A stretch of DNA of 64,000 nt from Atrina japonica (taxonomy: Eukaryota; Mollusca; Bivalvia; Pterioida; Pinnidae): contig BROG01000130.1 of NCBI GenBank assembly GCA_030159075.1, forward strand, positions 1,287,501-1,351,500, read 5' to 3'. A program made the position numbers and the translations under genes. Below the pieces are notes generated by a model that saw only the letters and a program-made list of their open reading frames with translations, had not been told where the DNA came from and did not search any database. Every line of letters starts with the position of its first letter. The first letter of the stretch is position 1. Shown here piece after piece: positions 38,391 through 49,644 of the stretch.

Positions 38391-38625
38391 TTAAATGACG
38401 ATAACAATGATGCGCCGTACAAATGATATGGTGTTCAAGGTTTTGTCCGCTTTAACCAATATTTTCTTATTATGTTGTCTGTTCAGTATTGCCATCACCT
38501 CCGGGTCATTAAATTCAAGAGGAAATGGTGTAATATTTGTTTCCTTTATTGTATTTCCCAACGTTTTATAACGTATTTTAAATTCTTTTTTGTCATCAAA
38601 CTCTTTCCAAACTGTATATTTCACC
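38391..38625 (-). pseudogene. PLE copy K, N-terminal RT fragment
   Basis: A 77-codon minus-strand frame includes PFPLEFNDPEVMAILNRQHN and KKILVKADKTLNTISFVRR. These line up with the FNDPEV and VLVPADKASNNIVFICK blocks of copy A but are clearly diverged. It lies upstream, in element orientation, of the 3' portion at 38005-38245. The two may be the ends of one old copy that lost about 1 kb of RT core. Confidence 0.65.
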
Positions 38626-39056
38626 TATTGTCTGATATAATGCTCAACAGAATTCATCACAACATTAAGATTTTAACTGAATGGACGATTGTATTGAAAC
38701 TTCGAACCTTATTAAAAGAGGTGATTTTTATTAAGCTATGGAATATTACCAATGATGCAATGCCCTATTGGGTCAAATTTGAAATGATTGTTGCGTTTCA
38801 AATGATTACAATATGATATGTAGGCCTAATGGTATACAAAGTTCATTTTACGATCTGTGGTACTCAAAGAAATCAGATGATGTGTCCAGTTAATGAAGTA
38901 TGTTTAAAAACAATGCGTTTTCAATTTTCAAATATTATGATATTGGACACGTACAGTAAACAAACTAATGGGCGCATGTCACCATGGTAATCATAATCCT
39001 ACTACAATACTACTAATTCAAAATGGCCGAGCTAAATACCGGATATCATTTATAAC
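38626..39056. other. Unannotated stretch
   Basis: The open frame 38472-38816 (+) overlaps the PLE fragment antisense and is not called. Confidence 0.45.
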
Positions 39057-39480
39057 CTAATGATTTTTTATTTATTACATGCCCCTCAATCATTTAATTG
39101 ACCTATCGCCAAATGCCCAACACGGCACCTTTTTTGCAAATTTTCCTTTATGACGTCACAATTAAATGTTCCGTCAAACGCTTTTTTAGTTATGACAACA
39201 CAATCGAATGACGTCAAAAAAGCACAATTGTACATGTGTTCACAAATTTTAAATTTATTCCTTTTTAGCGAGCATACCACAAGGGAATATATACTGCGTT
39301 GTGATTGTGACATTGTAACGTCATCAAACATTTTGGTAAATGGAATTCCGTTTAGAAACGTAGAACCCCTGTATTTAAACTGCAGTGCAATACAGTGTTT
39401 GGTATCACACGGATATATTGAACTTTCTATTATATCTATATGATTACACATGCACGTCCGAAAATAATACACTAATGATT
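39057..39480. other. Unassigned block, open on both strands, with CRE-like sites
   Basis: A 128-codon minus-strand frame (39472-39086) and a 97-codon plus-strand frame (39150-39443) overlap. Neither has a domain, signal peptide or membrane segment that I recognise. The block carries two perfect TGACGTCA palindromes (39151-39158, 39209-39216) and a TAACGTCA (39316-39323). It may be a conserved non-coding element, a decayed exon or a MITE; coding is not supported. Confidence 0.35.
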
Positions 39481-39753
39481 ATTTATTCATAAAAAAGTTA
39501 TGAGGGAAAGTTTGTGGAATACTTTTCTGGTGACCAAGGAGCTCTCAAATCAATGTATGAAATGTGTCGTTTCCCAACCGTTGCCTTATAGTCCTACGGG
39601 AGAAGTATTGTCCGTTGAGAACAGTTATGTAGACATGTTATTGAAGTAAAGATAAAGAATAAATGGAATCTAACATTTATGTTCACAGGCTCGTTTGATA
39701 TGAAATTAATATTCGTTTCATAATATCAATATTACATGGACACTCATGATAGA
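39481..39753. other. Unannotated stretch
   Basis: No feature recognised. Confidence 0.5.
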
Positions 39754-39818
39754 TCCTCTCTCTCTCTCTCCAGTTAAGGTTACTAAGAAAAACTAGGTTT
39801 AACTGGAGAAAAACTTTG
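39754..39818. repeat. Short (CT)n and AGGTTTAAC-type fragment
   Basis: CTCTCTCTCTCTCCAGTTAA followed by AAAAACTAGGTTTAACTGGA plus GAAAAAC. This is the cleanest single example of the motif seen at 3955, 17797 and 18897. Confidence 0.6.
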
Positions 39819-40678
39819 GATATGGGATTGTTGATTAAGATATGGTTGATAATTATCCTATGGGTGAGATTGTAAGCCGAGGTCTCGTATCAGAGTCCGT
39901 ATGACATGGTAAAGAACCGTCATTGTAAAGACGCTCATAGTGATTAGGAATGACATAAAAATAGCATAGCAAAACATGACTCAAATAAATGAAATGTAAC
40001 AGACAGGTTGATATAGTACTGGTTTAGAGAAAAATGTCACAGAAATAAAAAAAATAAATAGTCAACGTTCGTAGACCAAAACAATAATTTCCCATGAGAT
40101 GAACAAGTAAGAACTTTCTTTCCACGAAATGAATTCAGTAATTCCCAAAATCCTTCTGTATAGGAAATAGGTCTGTCTAACGGTGTTTATACTATGAGAG
40201 CTATTTATTGACATTAAGATGTCTATTTTATATTTTCTGTTCCAGGATATCGTCTAGACAAGAGTGAACTATTTACAAGTTATATCCTGTTTTGTATCGA
40301 CACACAATACAATAAAGAAACATATCGACTTAATTGACGTCTGAAATTGATGATCATTGGTAAAATTATTGTGTATGCAAACGTTTTATTATTGTTGTTA
40401 CTGTATAAACGTTTAAGCATTTTTACATTACTATTAAATCTACTTTACTATACAAGAATACCGTACATCAATATGCTAATTCGAATTATGCGGCAGATAT
40501 GGTAATGTTGAAAAAGAATGGCTTTGTATGAATTAATTTTAACCTGAACTATACTAAAGTAGTTAACAACAGTCTTTCACGAAAATTATTGTATTGTACC
40601 GTGAAATGAATTACAGAATCAAGGTTTTCTTTTAAAATAGGTTATTTTTACAAATGTATTTTATTGAAATATGACAAA
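39819..40678. other. Unannotated AT-rich stretch
   Basis: No supportable gene or repeat. Confidence 0.5.
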
Positions 40679-41830
40679 TCTCAGATAAAAAGGATTAATC
40701 AATGGAATGTCAATGGCATAGATACAAATCCGGTAAAAATGGACAAACACGGACCTATGGAAACCAAGAGGTGGGATCAGGTACCATAGAGGAGTAAGCA
40801 TCCACGTCGACCGGTCACATCCGCCGTGAGTCCACAGTCATGTCCAATGAAATACGTGAGGAGTGAATCCTCGTCACAATTGGTACAGACGTCTCAACAA
40901 CCGCCAACGAAAAGACAACTCAACATTAGTGAAACAGAGTAATCGCAAACAAGACTATTATATTGACCATAAAATTTGCGGAACGTTGAAATTAAACGCG
41001 GTTTTCGATATATTATATCGGATCATTTGTGAAATATAAACTCTGAGGGATATTACTACATAAATGTGGAAAATTTACGATAGGAAAGCCGAAATCGTTG
41101 CGTTTGTCGTATAGCTTAGTTGCCAATTTCCCGTCTGTGTCTATATTAAGTAAAATGTCTATGTATGAAGCGTGTGTGCTTTATTCTGTTGTATCTTTAA
41201 TTTCTAGTTCGCTGGGATATATCGCATTGACATATGTATGAAAAATGTCATAATTAATTGACAAAACGTCGTCGATATATCTAAATGTCAAATTAAAGGA
41301 CACCGCTTACTTTTCCTTCTTTTGATTCAGCACAAATGATCCTCATGTGCCCTAGATGTGCCTTTTGTGGTACTAAGGCCTTTCTGACCTAACGCTAACG
41401 TTTTCTTCTTTTGATTTAGCAGCTTTTGAATGAAGTCTGCTTCGTATGAATAAAGGAACAGGTCGGCCAATAAATGGGGCACAATTGGTCCCCATAGGAA
41501 TGCCGACAGTTTTTTGAAAGACCACGTCTCCGAACATTACAAAAATATTGTCTATTACAAATTTCAACATGTTTTTTATATCAACTTCAGTGTATTTATG
41601 TGTAGAATCAGAGTGGTGTTTGACAAAATAAGTATCCTGATAGCCAATCACTAGATATACAAATTTTCAGGTACCACCTTTAGTGAAAAAAACAGTTGTC
41701 AATGATGCTAAACAGTCTTTCCTTTATTTTTTTATGTGGAATAGTTGTGTAAAGAGTAGAGAAGTCATATATTTTGATACTGTGAATTCGAGAAAAATTG
41801 TGTGCCTTCAAATTCTTTAAAAGCTGTTTG
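40679..41830 (-). pseudogene. PLE copy H, RT core with foreign insertion
   Basis: Minus strand, reading from 41830: a degraded FSTLYT-type region and KERLFSI-like codons, then IGYQDTYFVKHHSDSTHKYT, DNIFVMFGDVVFQKTVGIPM and GTNCAP (frame 41651-41373). After the GIPMGTNCAP block the frame meets about 62 bp of unrelated sequence (about 41333-41395) identical in type to DNA flanking copy G. It resumes at RYIDDV with frameshifts through ELEIKDTT and KLYDKR. A deletion near 41010-41050 removes the SSNIPQSPAYG region. The tail ends at about 40679. It is non-functional but keeps the block between the A and C motifs that other copies lack. Confidence 0.82.
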
Positions 41831-42955
41831 TAATTTGCTTTTTCAGTCAATTATAACTAAGGCCCTTCTGAGTGTTATTAATTTAAAGCAATTCTTGTCT
41901 TTGGAATTAGGAGGTAGAATTATCAGAAAAATATGTAGTGGACGAGGGATTACAAGCTGAAACAACACTCCCCGTTTTGATCTAATTGTACTGATGTATC
42001 AAATAGTACGTGATTATTTTGAAAGCATCGTTATTAGAAGTTTCGAACCATGTCGAAATGATAATAAAATCTGCAATAGATAGACTAGCACCAGATCATA
42101 GAGTAAACAATTTAGTTTAGATCTGCTTTTGGTAAGGCACAATTACACTGCTTAGGTCCTCCCTCATCCTCTCAATAACCATTCTGGTTTTATCAATTGT
42201 CACTCGCTACCAGAGTGTACTAGCCATGCTGGATGCAATGAATGCTGAATATTGTATACAAATAGTCAATACTTCTTCTGGTACACCTGAACTCGCTGTG
42301 GTAAAATGATTTCATTTTTATCCTCCATGTAATGCTTTGTGAAAAGTAATATCTGCTGATTCGATCAATTGCTTAGACATCATGATGGCCTATAACCATC
42401 ACTTATAATAATTCGTCGCCCATAACTTTACACGTCTTCTAAGTATATTAAAGATATACAAATGGATATTCTAAACTTGAAGTCCATCAGAATAAGACAA
42501 ATCAGACATCAAAACGATATTAACAGTTGCAAATCACAAACGGGATGGAAACATGTGTCCGGGAGGAATCTAACAAAGTTATTCCGATCATATCTGGATC
42601 TCATTATTGCCAAACAAAATGTTGGGTGATTACCATACAGTTTGAAAAATATGTTCAAGAACCTCTAAGGCGCTTTAGAATTTACGGAATCATATTTGTT
42701 ATTGCTTGTTTGAATGTTATTGCTTGTTTGAAGTCTCTTTAATTTAGTACTTTGCGAATTATTGGTATGTCCTTCATATAATGAAGATCTAATTGAATTC
42801 ATACCAAATTTATGTTTACGAATTACCACGCCAGTACTTTTGGTTCACGTGGACTTACATAATTTGTTAGTCAATTGTCTTAACAAATGATTGATATAGT
42901 TCTAAGGTGTCAAAATCGATTTGCAATTTTTCATGAATAATAGTTGCAAACTATG
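41831..42955. other. Unannotated stretch
   Basis: The open frame at 42527-42742 (71 codons) ends in a tandem TATTGCTTGTTTGAA repeat; not called. Confidence 0.45.
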
Positions 42956-43900
42956 GTAAAAGCTGAACTAGGATCATAAAACTCTTTAGAACTTTTGATA
43001 AAAAAAAATGTGTTGAAAAAATGTTTTGAAACATTTCCACTTCATCTCCTCATACAGCAGTTATTTTTGTAAATGTTTCTCCAGACAATCAAGTCCCACT
43101 GCAGGTTTAAAAGGCCGATTAGTTATAACGGTCGTCATTGTATATCTGTATTCGCAACGTGAAACGTGCGAACTGCCAGAGGCTGAATAAAACTCACAGA
43201 CTTAGTCTTACCTGTACTTTTCAACGAAAACTATCTGTGCCTAAAGTGGAGTTTTCATTTCTGTAACGTACGGACAGCAACAAACAGAAAATTAACATTT
43301 CATCCATAATAAATCAAAAATTCATTCCATTGCACTAAATATCCAGCACCTTTAAAACAAAGCGGCCCGCTTCCGACTGTCATTAAGTCATTTAGCCATG
43401 TTTCTTCTTTAGGTAAACAGAGAAGTGTTCCGAAAAACCGGAAGTTGAATCATTGCACAGTGGCCGAATGACAATAGGAAGCATATCGCTTTGTTTTTGT
43501 TTTGAGAGGTGCTTTATATTTAGTGTTATGGAATAAATTTTTGGATTTATTATGGATGAAATATTCATTCTCTGTTTGTTGCTGATTGCAGAAATGTTAA
43601 CTCGAGGCACAGATGTTTATTTTCGTTGAAAAGTACAGGTAAGACTAAGTACGTGAGTTTCATTCATCTTCTGGGACTTCGCACGTTTCACGTTGCGGGT
43701 ACAGATATACAATGCCGACCGTTGTAACTAATCAGCCTTTTATACCTCCTGTCGGACTTGATTTTCCGAAGAAAAAATTACAAAAATGTCTGCTGTATGG
43801 GAAGATGAAGTGGGAATGTTTCAAAACATTTTTCTTTTCAACACACATTTTTTATTCAAATTTCAAAAGTTTTTAATGATCCTATTTCAGCTTTAAGAAA
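42956..43900. repeat. 0.95-kb imperfect palindrome (arms about 430 bp)
   Basis: The left arm (about 42956-43395) and the reverse complement of the right arm (about 43460-43900) share ordered blocks: AAGCTGAAMTAGGATCAT, TGTTTTGAAACATTYCCACT, CARGTCC/CAAGTCCGAC, GGCYGATTAGTTA, CGTGAAACGTGCGAA, CTTACCTGTACTTTTCAACG, GTTAACATTTC and TCATTCCATTGCACTAAATA. Identity by eye is roughly 75-80%, with a spacer of about 65 bp. It could be a fold-back transposon, an inverted duplication or a source of long hairpin RNA. No ORF spans it. Confidence 0.82.
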
Positions 43901-44700
43901 CTATAGGTTTACATTAACATCGATGATAAAATCTATTACTAAACAATACATGTACTTTACCACATAAATATTTGATTCATGATATCTGTAATCGAACAAG
44001 AGCATTTATTTGATATATAGATCAATTACCATCGGAAGCACATGCCACCCTTGATTGATTATTTTTAAAGATATAATATCCTTCCTGTAACTTAACATCG
44101 AATTTCGATACCTATTTTTTTTTTAAATTTGAAATAAACTCACTTTGTAATCATTGAAAGATCTTAGATTTTGACAATCAATTATTTCAATATTGTTTTA
44201 ATGGTTCTATAGTATTAAGCAGAGTATTCCGTCTCCTTGTAAGGTTTTACACAAAACTTTTATGTATCATTATTTATAAATGCTGTTATAACCCGCAAGA
44301 TGTGCATTTTCTTGACGTCTTAAATAATTTAAGACAAAACAACAAAAGTAGAATATTTACGTCACGCCAAACCCCATTAATGAGTTATGCCTAGGTTTCC
44401 TTATAAATACTTTATATTAAATCATTAAATCGGAATGGCTAATGTCATAAATATTCATAAATTACATCTATTATGCAATATTTTGGAAAATTTATTGTTT
44501 TACGAGCGTAAAAACATTGCCACATTGTCTGCATCACTGAAACAAATCAAAATTCGTGACATTAAACATTGCCTTTTTAATTACTTTCAATTTTACAACA
44601 AACCAATGCAATAAAAGAAAGTAGTATTATATTTTAACCAAATTAAGATCAATAGACCCGTTTGATCATCATCGCTGTTTGCCAGGTGACCAAAAAAGTG
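43901..44700. other. Unannotated AT-rich stretch
   Basis: No gene or repeat recognised. Confidence 0.5.
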
Positions 44701-44830
44701 TGGAATAAATCCTCGTCACAATTGGAACAGCCCACATAACAACCACTACTTTCAAAGAGGTAACTCATCATTTCATTCAGTAAAACAGAGTAAACACAAA
44801 CAATTCAATTAAACTGACTGTAAAAATACA
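44701..44830 (-). mobile_element. PLE copy L1, small 3' fragment
   Basis: AATCCTCGTCACAATTGGAA, ACAACCACTACTTTCAAAGA and ACAGAGTAAACACAAACAAT are antisense RT-end/tail text, quite diverged. It joins directly to the opposite-strand fragment L2. Confidence 0.65.
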
Positions 44831-44998
44831 CTATTGGACTTGACTGTGAACTCACGGAGGGTGTGACTCCCCAATGGCACCTGATCCCACATCTTGGTTT
44901 CCAGAGGTCCGTGTTTGTCCATTTTTACCGGATTTGTATATATGTCTTGGACATTCTATTGATTTATACTTTGGTAACTGAGATTTTCTATATTGGAT
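44831..44998 (+). mobile_element. PLE copy L2, 3' tail
   Basis: TATTGGACTTGACTGTGAAC, TGGCACCTGATCCCACATCT, TTTACCGGATTTGTATATAT and ACTTTGGTAACTGAGATT are the sense 3' tail. It lies head-to-head with L1 and lacks the RT-coding part. Confidence 0.8.
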
Positions 44999-45207
44999 AT
45001 AACTTTTCATTCGAGTATTCTGTCTGCTCATATTGCTCGTGGATATTTAAAAAGAACGGAAATGACACTGATCACCAATGGCAGTGTTTTCATTTGAGAA
45101 TGATAGTGAAAAGAAACCTGTTCGGGATCTGTGCAATCAGTTTATGTTGTTTGTTTTTGTGGGTTTTTTTTGCCTCCTTTTGTTTTCTCTGTACGTGTTG
45201 TTGTTGT

Positions 45208-45213
45208 TGTTGT

Positions 45214-45244
<31 letters not shown>

Positions 45245-45277
45245 ATTGATGATGATGATGATGATGATGATGATGAG
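45208..45277. repeat. (GAT)n microsatellite
   Basis: TTGTTGTTG lead-in and GAT triplets interrupted by AAATT near 45243. Poly-Met/poly-Asp frames across it are artefacts. Confidence 0.95.
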
Positions 45278-45730
45278 ATTCTTGTTTTATGGTTTTATTG
45301 GTTATGTTTTTGTTCTGTTATTTATGCGTCTGTATATGACTGATATGGCGAAGATAAAACTTTTCACTGTGTATTACTACTATGTTGTTTTTTTTCAAAA
45401 CAAATTTTAGATGCAGCTTATGACAACTGTCAGGAGGAAATTGGAAATGCAAATTTGTATAAAACACAGACGTTCTGTAACAAAACACCTCTTTAAAAAA
45501 ACCAATGATGTTTGTTACTCAGAGACAAATATAATATCCAGACTTTTATTCAAATACAATCCACTTCACAAGGAGAATAATATAAATAAGTCTACAACTG
45601 CAAATCCATCTGTAGGAGGAATGTATTGTGTGTTTTGTTTTGCTTCATTCACAACGCCATTCCTTAAGACTTAAAACTGTAGACACACACAGTTGTGTTT
45701 CCGTATCAACGATCTAAAACATTTAGTGTC
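45278..45730. other. Unannotated stretch
   Basis: An 87-codon open frame at 45411-45674 has no recognisable domain; not called. Confidence 0.4.
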
Positions 45731-45800
45731 AGTTGTTTTTTGTTTTTGTTTTTGTTTTTTTGTTTTTTTTTTTGGTTTGTTTTGCTTTTGTTTTGTTTTG

Positions 45801-45836
<36 letters not shown>
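45731..45836. repeat. T-rich tract ending in about 36 T
   Basis: GTTTTTGTTTTTTTG-type repeats grade into a pure T run at about 45801-45836. It could be the antisense poly(A) of a retroposed sequence, but nothing recognisable adjoins it. Confidence 0.9.
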
Positions 45837-45837
<1 letters not shown>

Positions 45838-46576
45838 TAATAATATATGATCAATTTTAATTACTTGCAAAATGCTTTGTCATCAAAACAGCTTAAAACA
45901 TGGTTATGATTTAATTTGAAGTTCCTCCTCGGCTCCTGTTAAGACAGCCAACACAAATATAAAGTATTTATACGAACTGTAAGCAAAGCTAAACGCAGTT
46001 CGCTTTCTTGTACATAATTTCTTCATTTGTGAGATGGCGTTTTCTAAATGTCTGGAGATGACCGCAAAGATTTCACAAAAGCGTTTAATATGAGACGTAG
46101 ATATGTGTTTGAGAACAAGATAATGAATTGTGAGATAAAGTGAAAACAATAGAATAAAACAAAGCTCTTCCAAGTAATTTGTGGACAGAAAACATCTCGC
46201 ATTATATATTCCATTGAATGTTAATCTATATCATTACCATTGGTAGCAGACGATACAATATCAAGTAAGTGAACAGGAAGGGCAAAAGTTCCATGTGGTC
46301 ATACGTTTGTAGTTATTTCCGCAGAAGATATTACATCAACATAACGATCATATTAAATCAAGTATATTGACCTCTATTACGGCTTGTCATTGATGCTACT
46401 TTTCAAACATGTTAATTAACAATATCAACATTTGAAAAGAATAAATCAATTTTTGATTTTTATTTTGCACGTACCTTTAGTGGACATACAAACGTAATGT
46501 ATGTTGATCTGGTGTAATAGTAAAATTTCTATTATTAGCAACATTTTAATAAAGAAAATCTTACGCAGGAAAACAT
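45837..46576. other. Unannotated stretch
   Basis: An 89-codon minus-strand open frame at 45904-46173 has no domain; not called. Confidence 0.45.
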
Positions 46577-47123
46577 CAGGGGCGGATTCAGGACTTTTCA
46601 AAGAAGACGTACTTTTTTTATTTGGGGGGGTGGGGGGGGTTGGAACGAGACGTCATACGTGTGAAAATGGTGCATTCATTCTGTTTTAAGAATTTGATAT
46701 GATCGTTGATTAAATTTTCATATCTCTAATAACACAAGGGGAAACGTACACACTTTTAACCAATGCAAATTTATTACAAATAATTGCTGAGAAAACGGAA
46801 AATTTACTTACCGTTTAGGACAAACACTGTATACAGAAACTGAAATAAAACAAAGCATAGTCAAGAGTCATGATATTCAAGATATACAAACAACGCCAGG
46901 ATGGATGGATAATTTCAAGTTAGAGGGAGGAAGAGTAAGTAATTTTTTTCGCCGAGCGTAGCGAGGACGAATTTTTTTGTATTTTTTGTTTAATTTTCCA
47001 ATTTTTCTTTAAAAAAAATATAGGTTTTAAACATATTTTGTCAGATTTTAGGCTTTTGAGTTGTTTCACTGTACATACATCTATATTTGGCGCGCAAAGA
47101 GTGGGCGTACGCCCCCGCCACTG
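46577..47123. mobile_element. Candidate hAT-like non-autonomous DNA transposon (547 bp)
   Basis: The left end CAGGGGCGGATTCAGG and the right end, on the reverse strand, CAGTGGCGGGGGCGTACGCC share CAGKGGCGG termini. Interior landmarks are a G-rich block (46624-46639), CGCCGAGCGTAGCGAGG near 46951 and TTTGGCGCGCAAAGAGTGGG near 47084. CAGTGGCGGA-type ends are known for hAT-like MITEs of animals (from memory). No transposase is encoded, and no clean 8-bp target duplication is visible, so the ends are tentative. Confidence 0.5.
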
Positions 47124-47148
47124 AAAATTGTATTTGATTTTCTAATTA

Positions 47149-47183
47149 TATATATATCTCATATATATATATATATATATATA

Positions 47184-47256
<73 letters not shown>
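47149..47256. repeat. (AT)n microsatellite
   Basis: AT dinucleotides with two short interruptions near 47157 and 47185. Confidence 0.96.
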
Positions 47257-47258
<2 letters not shown>

Positions 47259-47694
47259 CTCGTGGAGATACATAATGTTCGATTTATTATTTACATACAA
47301 AAAGTTATCATTATATGAGTCATTCAAGTTCTACTGAATTAGGTTTCCAGCATTAGAAATGATATTGCTTCTGCCAAAAATCTGTCTAAAATTTTGCCTA
47401 ATTTGATACCAGACAGATTTATTAAAATTTAAACGAATGCAAGTAATAAACTAAGCTTGAATCATGTAGAAGTAGAATCTGCTAGCCGAAAACTCATTTT
47501 ATTATTCATTGACTTTATTTAGAACATGGTAAACATTTAAACGAGCGCAATTATGCATAAAAATGTCATACTGGTCGATTGAAAATAGAAAATATTAAAT
47601 TCATATTTTTGCACTAAACGAATCTGAATCGATATAGGTGCTTTACTCTTTAGTCCAAGTGCATCAACTAAGTTAAATCCCTTGGAGTAAGTCT
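47257..47694. other. Unannotated AT-rich stretch
   Basis: No feature recognised. Confidence 0.5.
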
Positions 47695-47800
47695 TGAAAC
47701 TGGACATAGGATGGATGTGATCGGTCAACAGGGGATATTTTTACTGTGTATAATCCTATCCCTGGCTTTTCCAGATGTCCGTACTAATCTAATACTCCTT
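47695..47800 (+). mobile_element. PLE copy M, very old 3' tail fragment
   Basis: GGATGTGATCGGTCAACAGG, AATCCTATCCCTGGCTTTTC and CAGATGTCCGT follow the order GGTGTGACCGGTCGACAGGG, GATCCCACCTCTTGGTTTCC, AGAGGTCCGT of younger copies. Confidence 0.5.
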
Positions 47801-48660
47801 GTGTACGTATATTGACCAGGTAATTTCGCGTTTATCAATACTCTCTATCTTTACATCGATGCTTTACATTTGGTCTTAGAACAACTATATCATCAATAGC
47901 AAACTGTCTGTACTAAAAATAGACTAAGAAAGATAAAATTCCATAAAATTACTCTTTATTCTGAAGATAAACTTGTATACACGATAATATTCGATTACTG
48001 CAGATAAATAGGCTACATTTATCTACAAAGAATGAAGTTCTTAACCTCATCTCATTTATTTGACCGGTGATTGATGCTGTTGTATTTCCTATCCAAACAT
48101 TGTGGTTAGAGGCGAGCATAATACGACGAAATTGAAACTTTCGAGAATGATAATATTTTGCTGCATAGATGCAAAATATAATTTATATACCTTGCACGTA
48201 TGGCTTTTAAATATTCCATATTTTTGTAAGACATTTTGAGAAATTTACTTTGAAGATACTTTTTTACATGTTTATCGAAAAATCGATATGATATAAGAAT
48301 GATCAATTTTAAGTAAATTTGTTTTCGTTCAGTTAAAAAAATATGTCTACATGCATTACAGTTACTTTTTAACATTTGAAAATACGTGTTCCTCCTGATG
48401 GATTATTCCCGATTGACACAGAAATTGGTGTTATCTATGGGAGCAACTTTGAGCAGAACAATTCAATGCCATACTTTGTGAACTGGTCAACTATAATACT
48501 GAATTGTTTTATGCATATTTACTTGGCGAAAATGTTGCATAATACAAAAACCAAATTAACGATCTATGACTGTAGCCTTATCTATATTTTCCTACTTTTC
48601 GTTGCATTTCAGCACACTGCCCCACGCACACATACACATATGCAGGCACACATGCACGTT

Positions 48661-48664
<4 letters not shown>
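47801..48664. other. Unannotated stretch
   Basis: The open frame 48376-48801 runs into an AT microsatellite and has no domain; not called. Confidence 0.45.

Positions 48665-48743
<79 letters not shown>
48665..48743. repeat. (AT)n microsatellite
   Basis: AT dinucleotides preceded by a short CACACA-rich lead at about 48611-48655. Confidence 0.96.
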
Positions 48744-48747
<4 letters not shown>

Positions 48748-49059
48748 CCTCTAATATGTATCTTTACTTCTGATTGGTCAAAATCATATCACGTGATCTA
48801 AAATATTTCTTCATGTCTCCCTGAAACATTTATATCACCCTTAATGGCGATTTATGTCACCCTTCTGTGCGCAGAATGGATGCGCGCACGCTTTTTTCTA
48901 GTAGGCCATCTGGTAATTAGGTGTAACCTCTATCACATACAATATCCGTTTCATAACTCATAGATTTCTCGATGCAGACTGGAATAGAGAGAAACAACAG
49001 CCGAAATTTAATAATTTGACAGATGATACATCGTTGTCACATATATTTTGCTAGAGTCA

Positions 49060-49163
49060 AAACTGATGGAGGCTTAAGATTGAAAAACGACACAAAGAAC
49101 GGTAAAGTCCACATTTTAGTACTAATATCCCACAATCACCCACATATAGAATTTCTATTTCAC
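49060..49163 (+). mobile_element. Diverged PLE fragment interrupted by copy N
   Basis: CCACATTTTAGTACTAATAT, CCCACAATCACCCACATATA and ATTTCTATTTCACAA align with the sense NFPHLSSNIPQSPAYGVYIS region. It stops where the 3' terminus of the oppositely oriented copy N begins, so N probably inserted into it. Confidence 0.6.
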
Positions 49164-49600
49164 AATATAAAAAATTTCAGATACCAAAGTGTAAATCAAT
49201 AGAATGTCCAGGACATAGATACAAATCCGGCAAAAATGGACAAAATGGGGAGTAAGCACCCCCTGTCGACCGGTCACACCCGCCGTAGTCCACAGTCAAG
49301 TCCAATGAAACACGTGAGGAGTGTATCCTCGTCACAATTGGTACAGACGTCTCAACAACCGCCAACGAAAAGGCAACTCAACATTTCACTTAGTGAAACA
49401 GAGTAGTCGCAAACAAGACTATTATACCGACCGTAAAATTTGCGGAACGTTGACATTAAACGTGGTTTTCGATATCCCTGTGTCAATAATTTGTCAGTGA
49501 GTAGTTAACCTCTGTATATGAAATCCTCATATTTTGTACACGCCCTGGCATATCGGATCATTTGTGAAATATAAACTCCTTATCCGGGTGACTGAGGGAT
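49162..49600 (-). mobile_element. PLE copy N, left arm of an inverted pair
   Basis: Minus-strand RT C-terminal region and 3' tail ending at TATAAAAAATTTCAGATACC. A deletion of about 45 bp in the tail (near 49240) removes the CACGGACCTCTGG-to-CCATGGAGG part. It shares with copy O variants not seen in other copies: GTTAAC instead of GTAAAC/GTTTAC, GCAAAAATGG instead of GTAAAAATGG, and AAGTGTAAATC instead of AAGTATAAATC. Confidence 0.88.
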
Positions 49601-49644
49601 ATATGTACATGTACACGTATTGACCTAAAGATTTAAGGCTACTG

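Noticed and set aside
45071..45410. Open frames of 110-117 codons with Met/Asp runs
   Set aside because: They are driven by the (GAT)n microsatellite; the flanks show no domain, and the upstream end is PLE tail.
48376..48801. 141-codon plus-strand open frame
   Set aside because: About a third is Tyr-Ile from an AT microsatellite; the remaining N-terminal part has no recognised domain.
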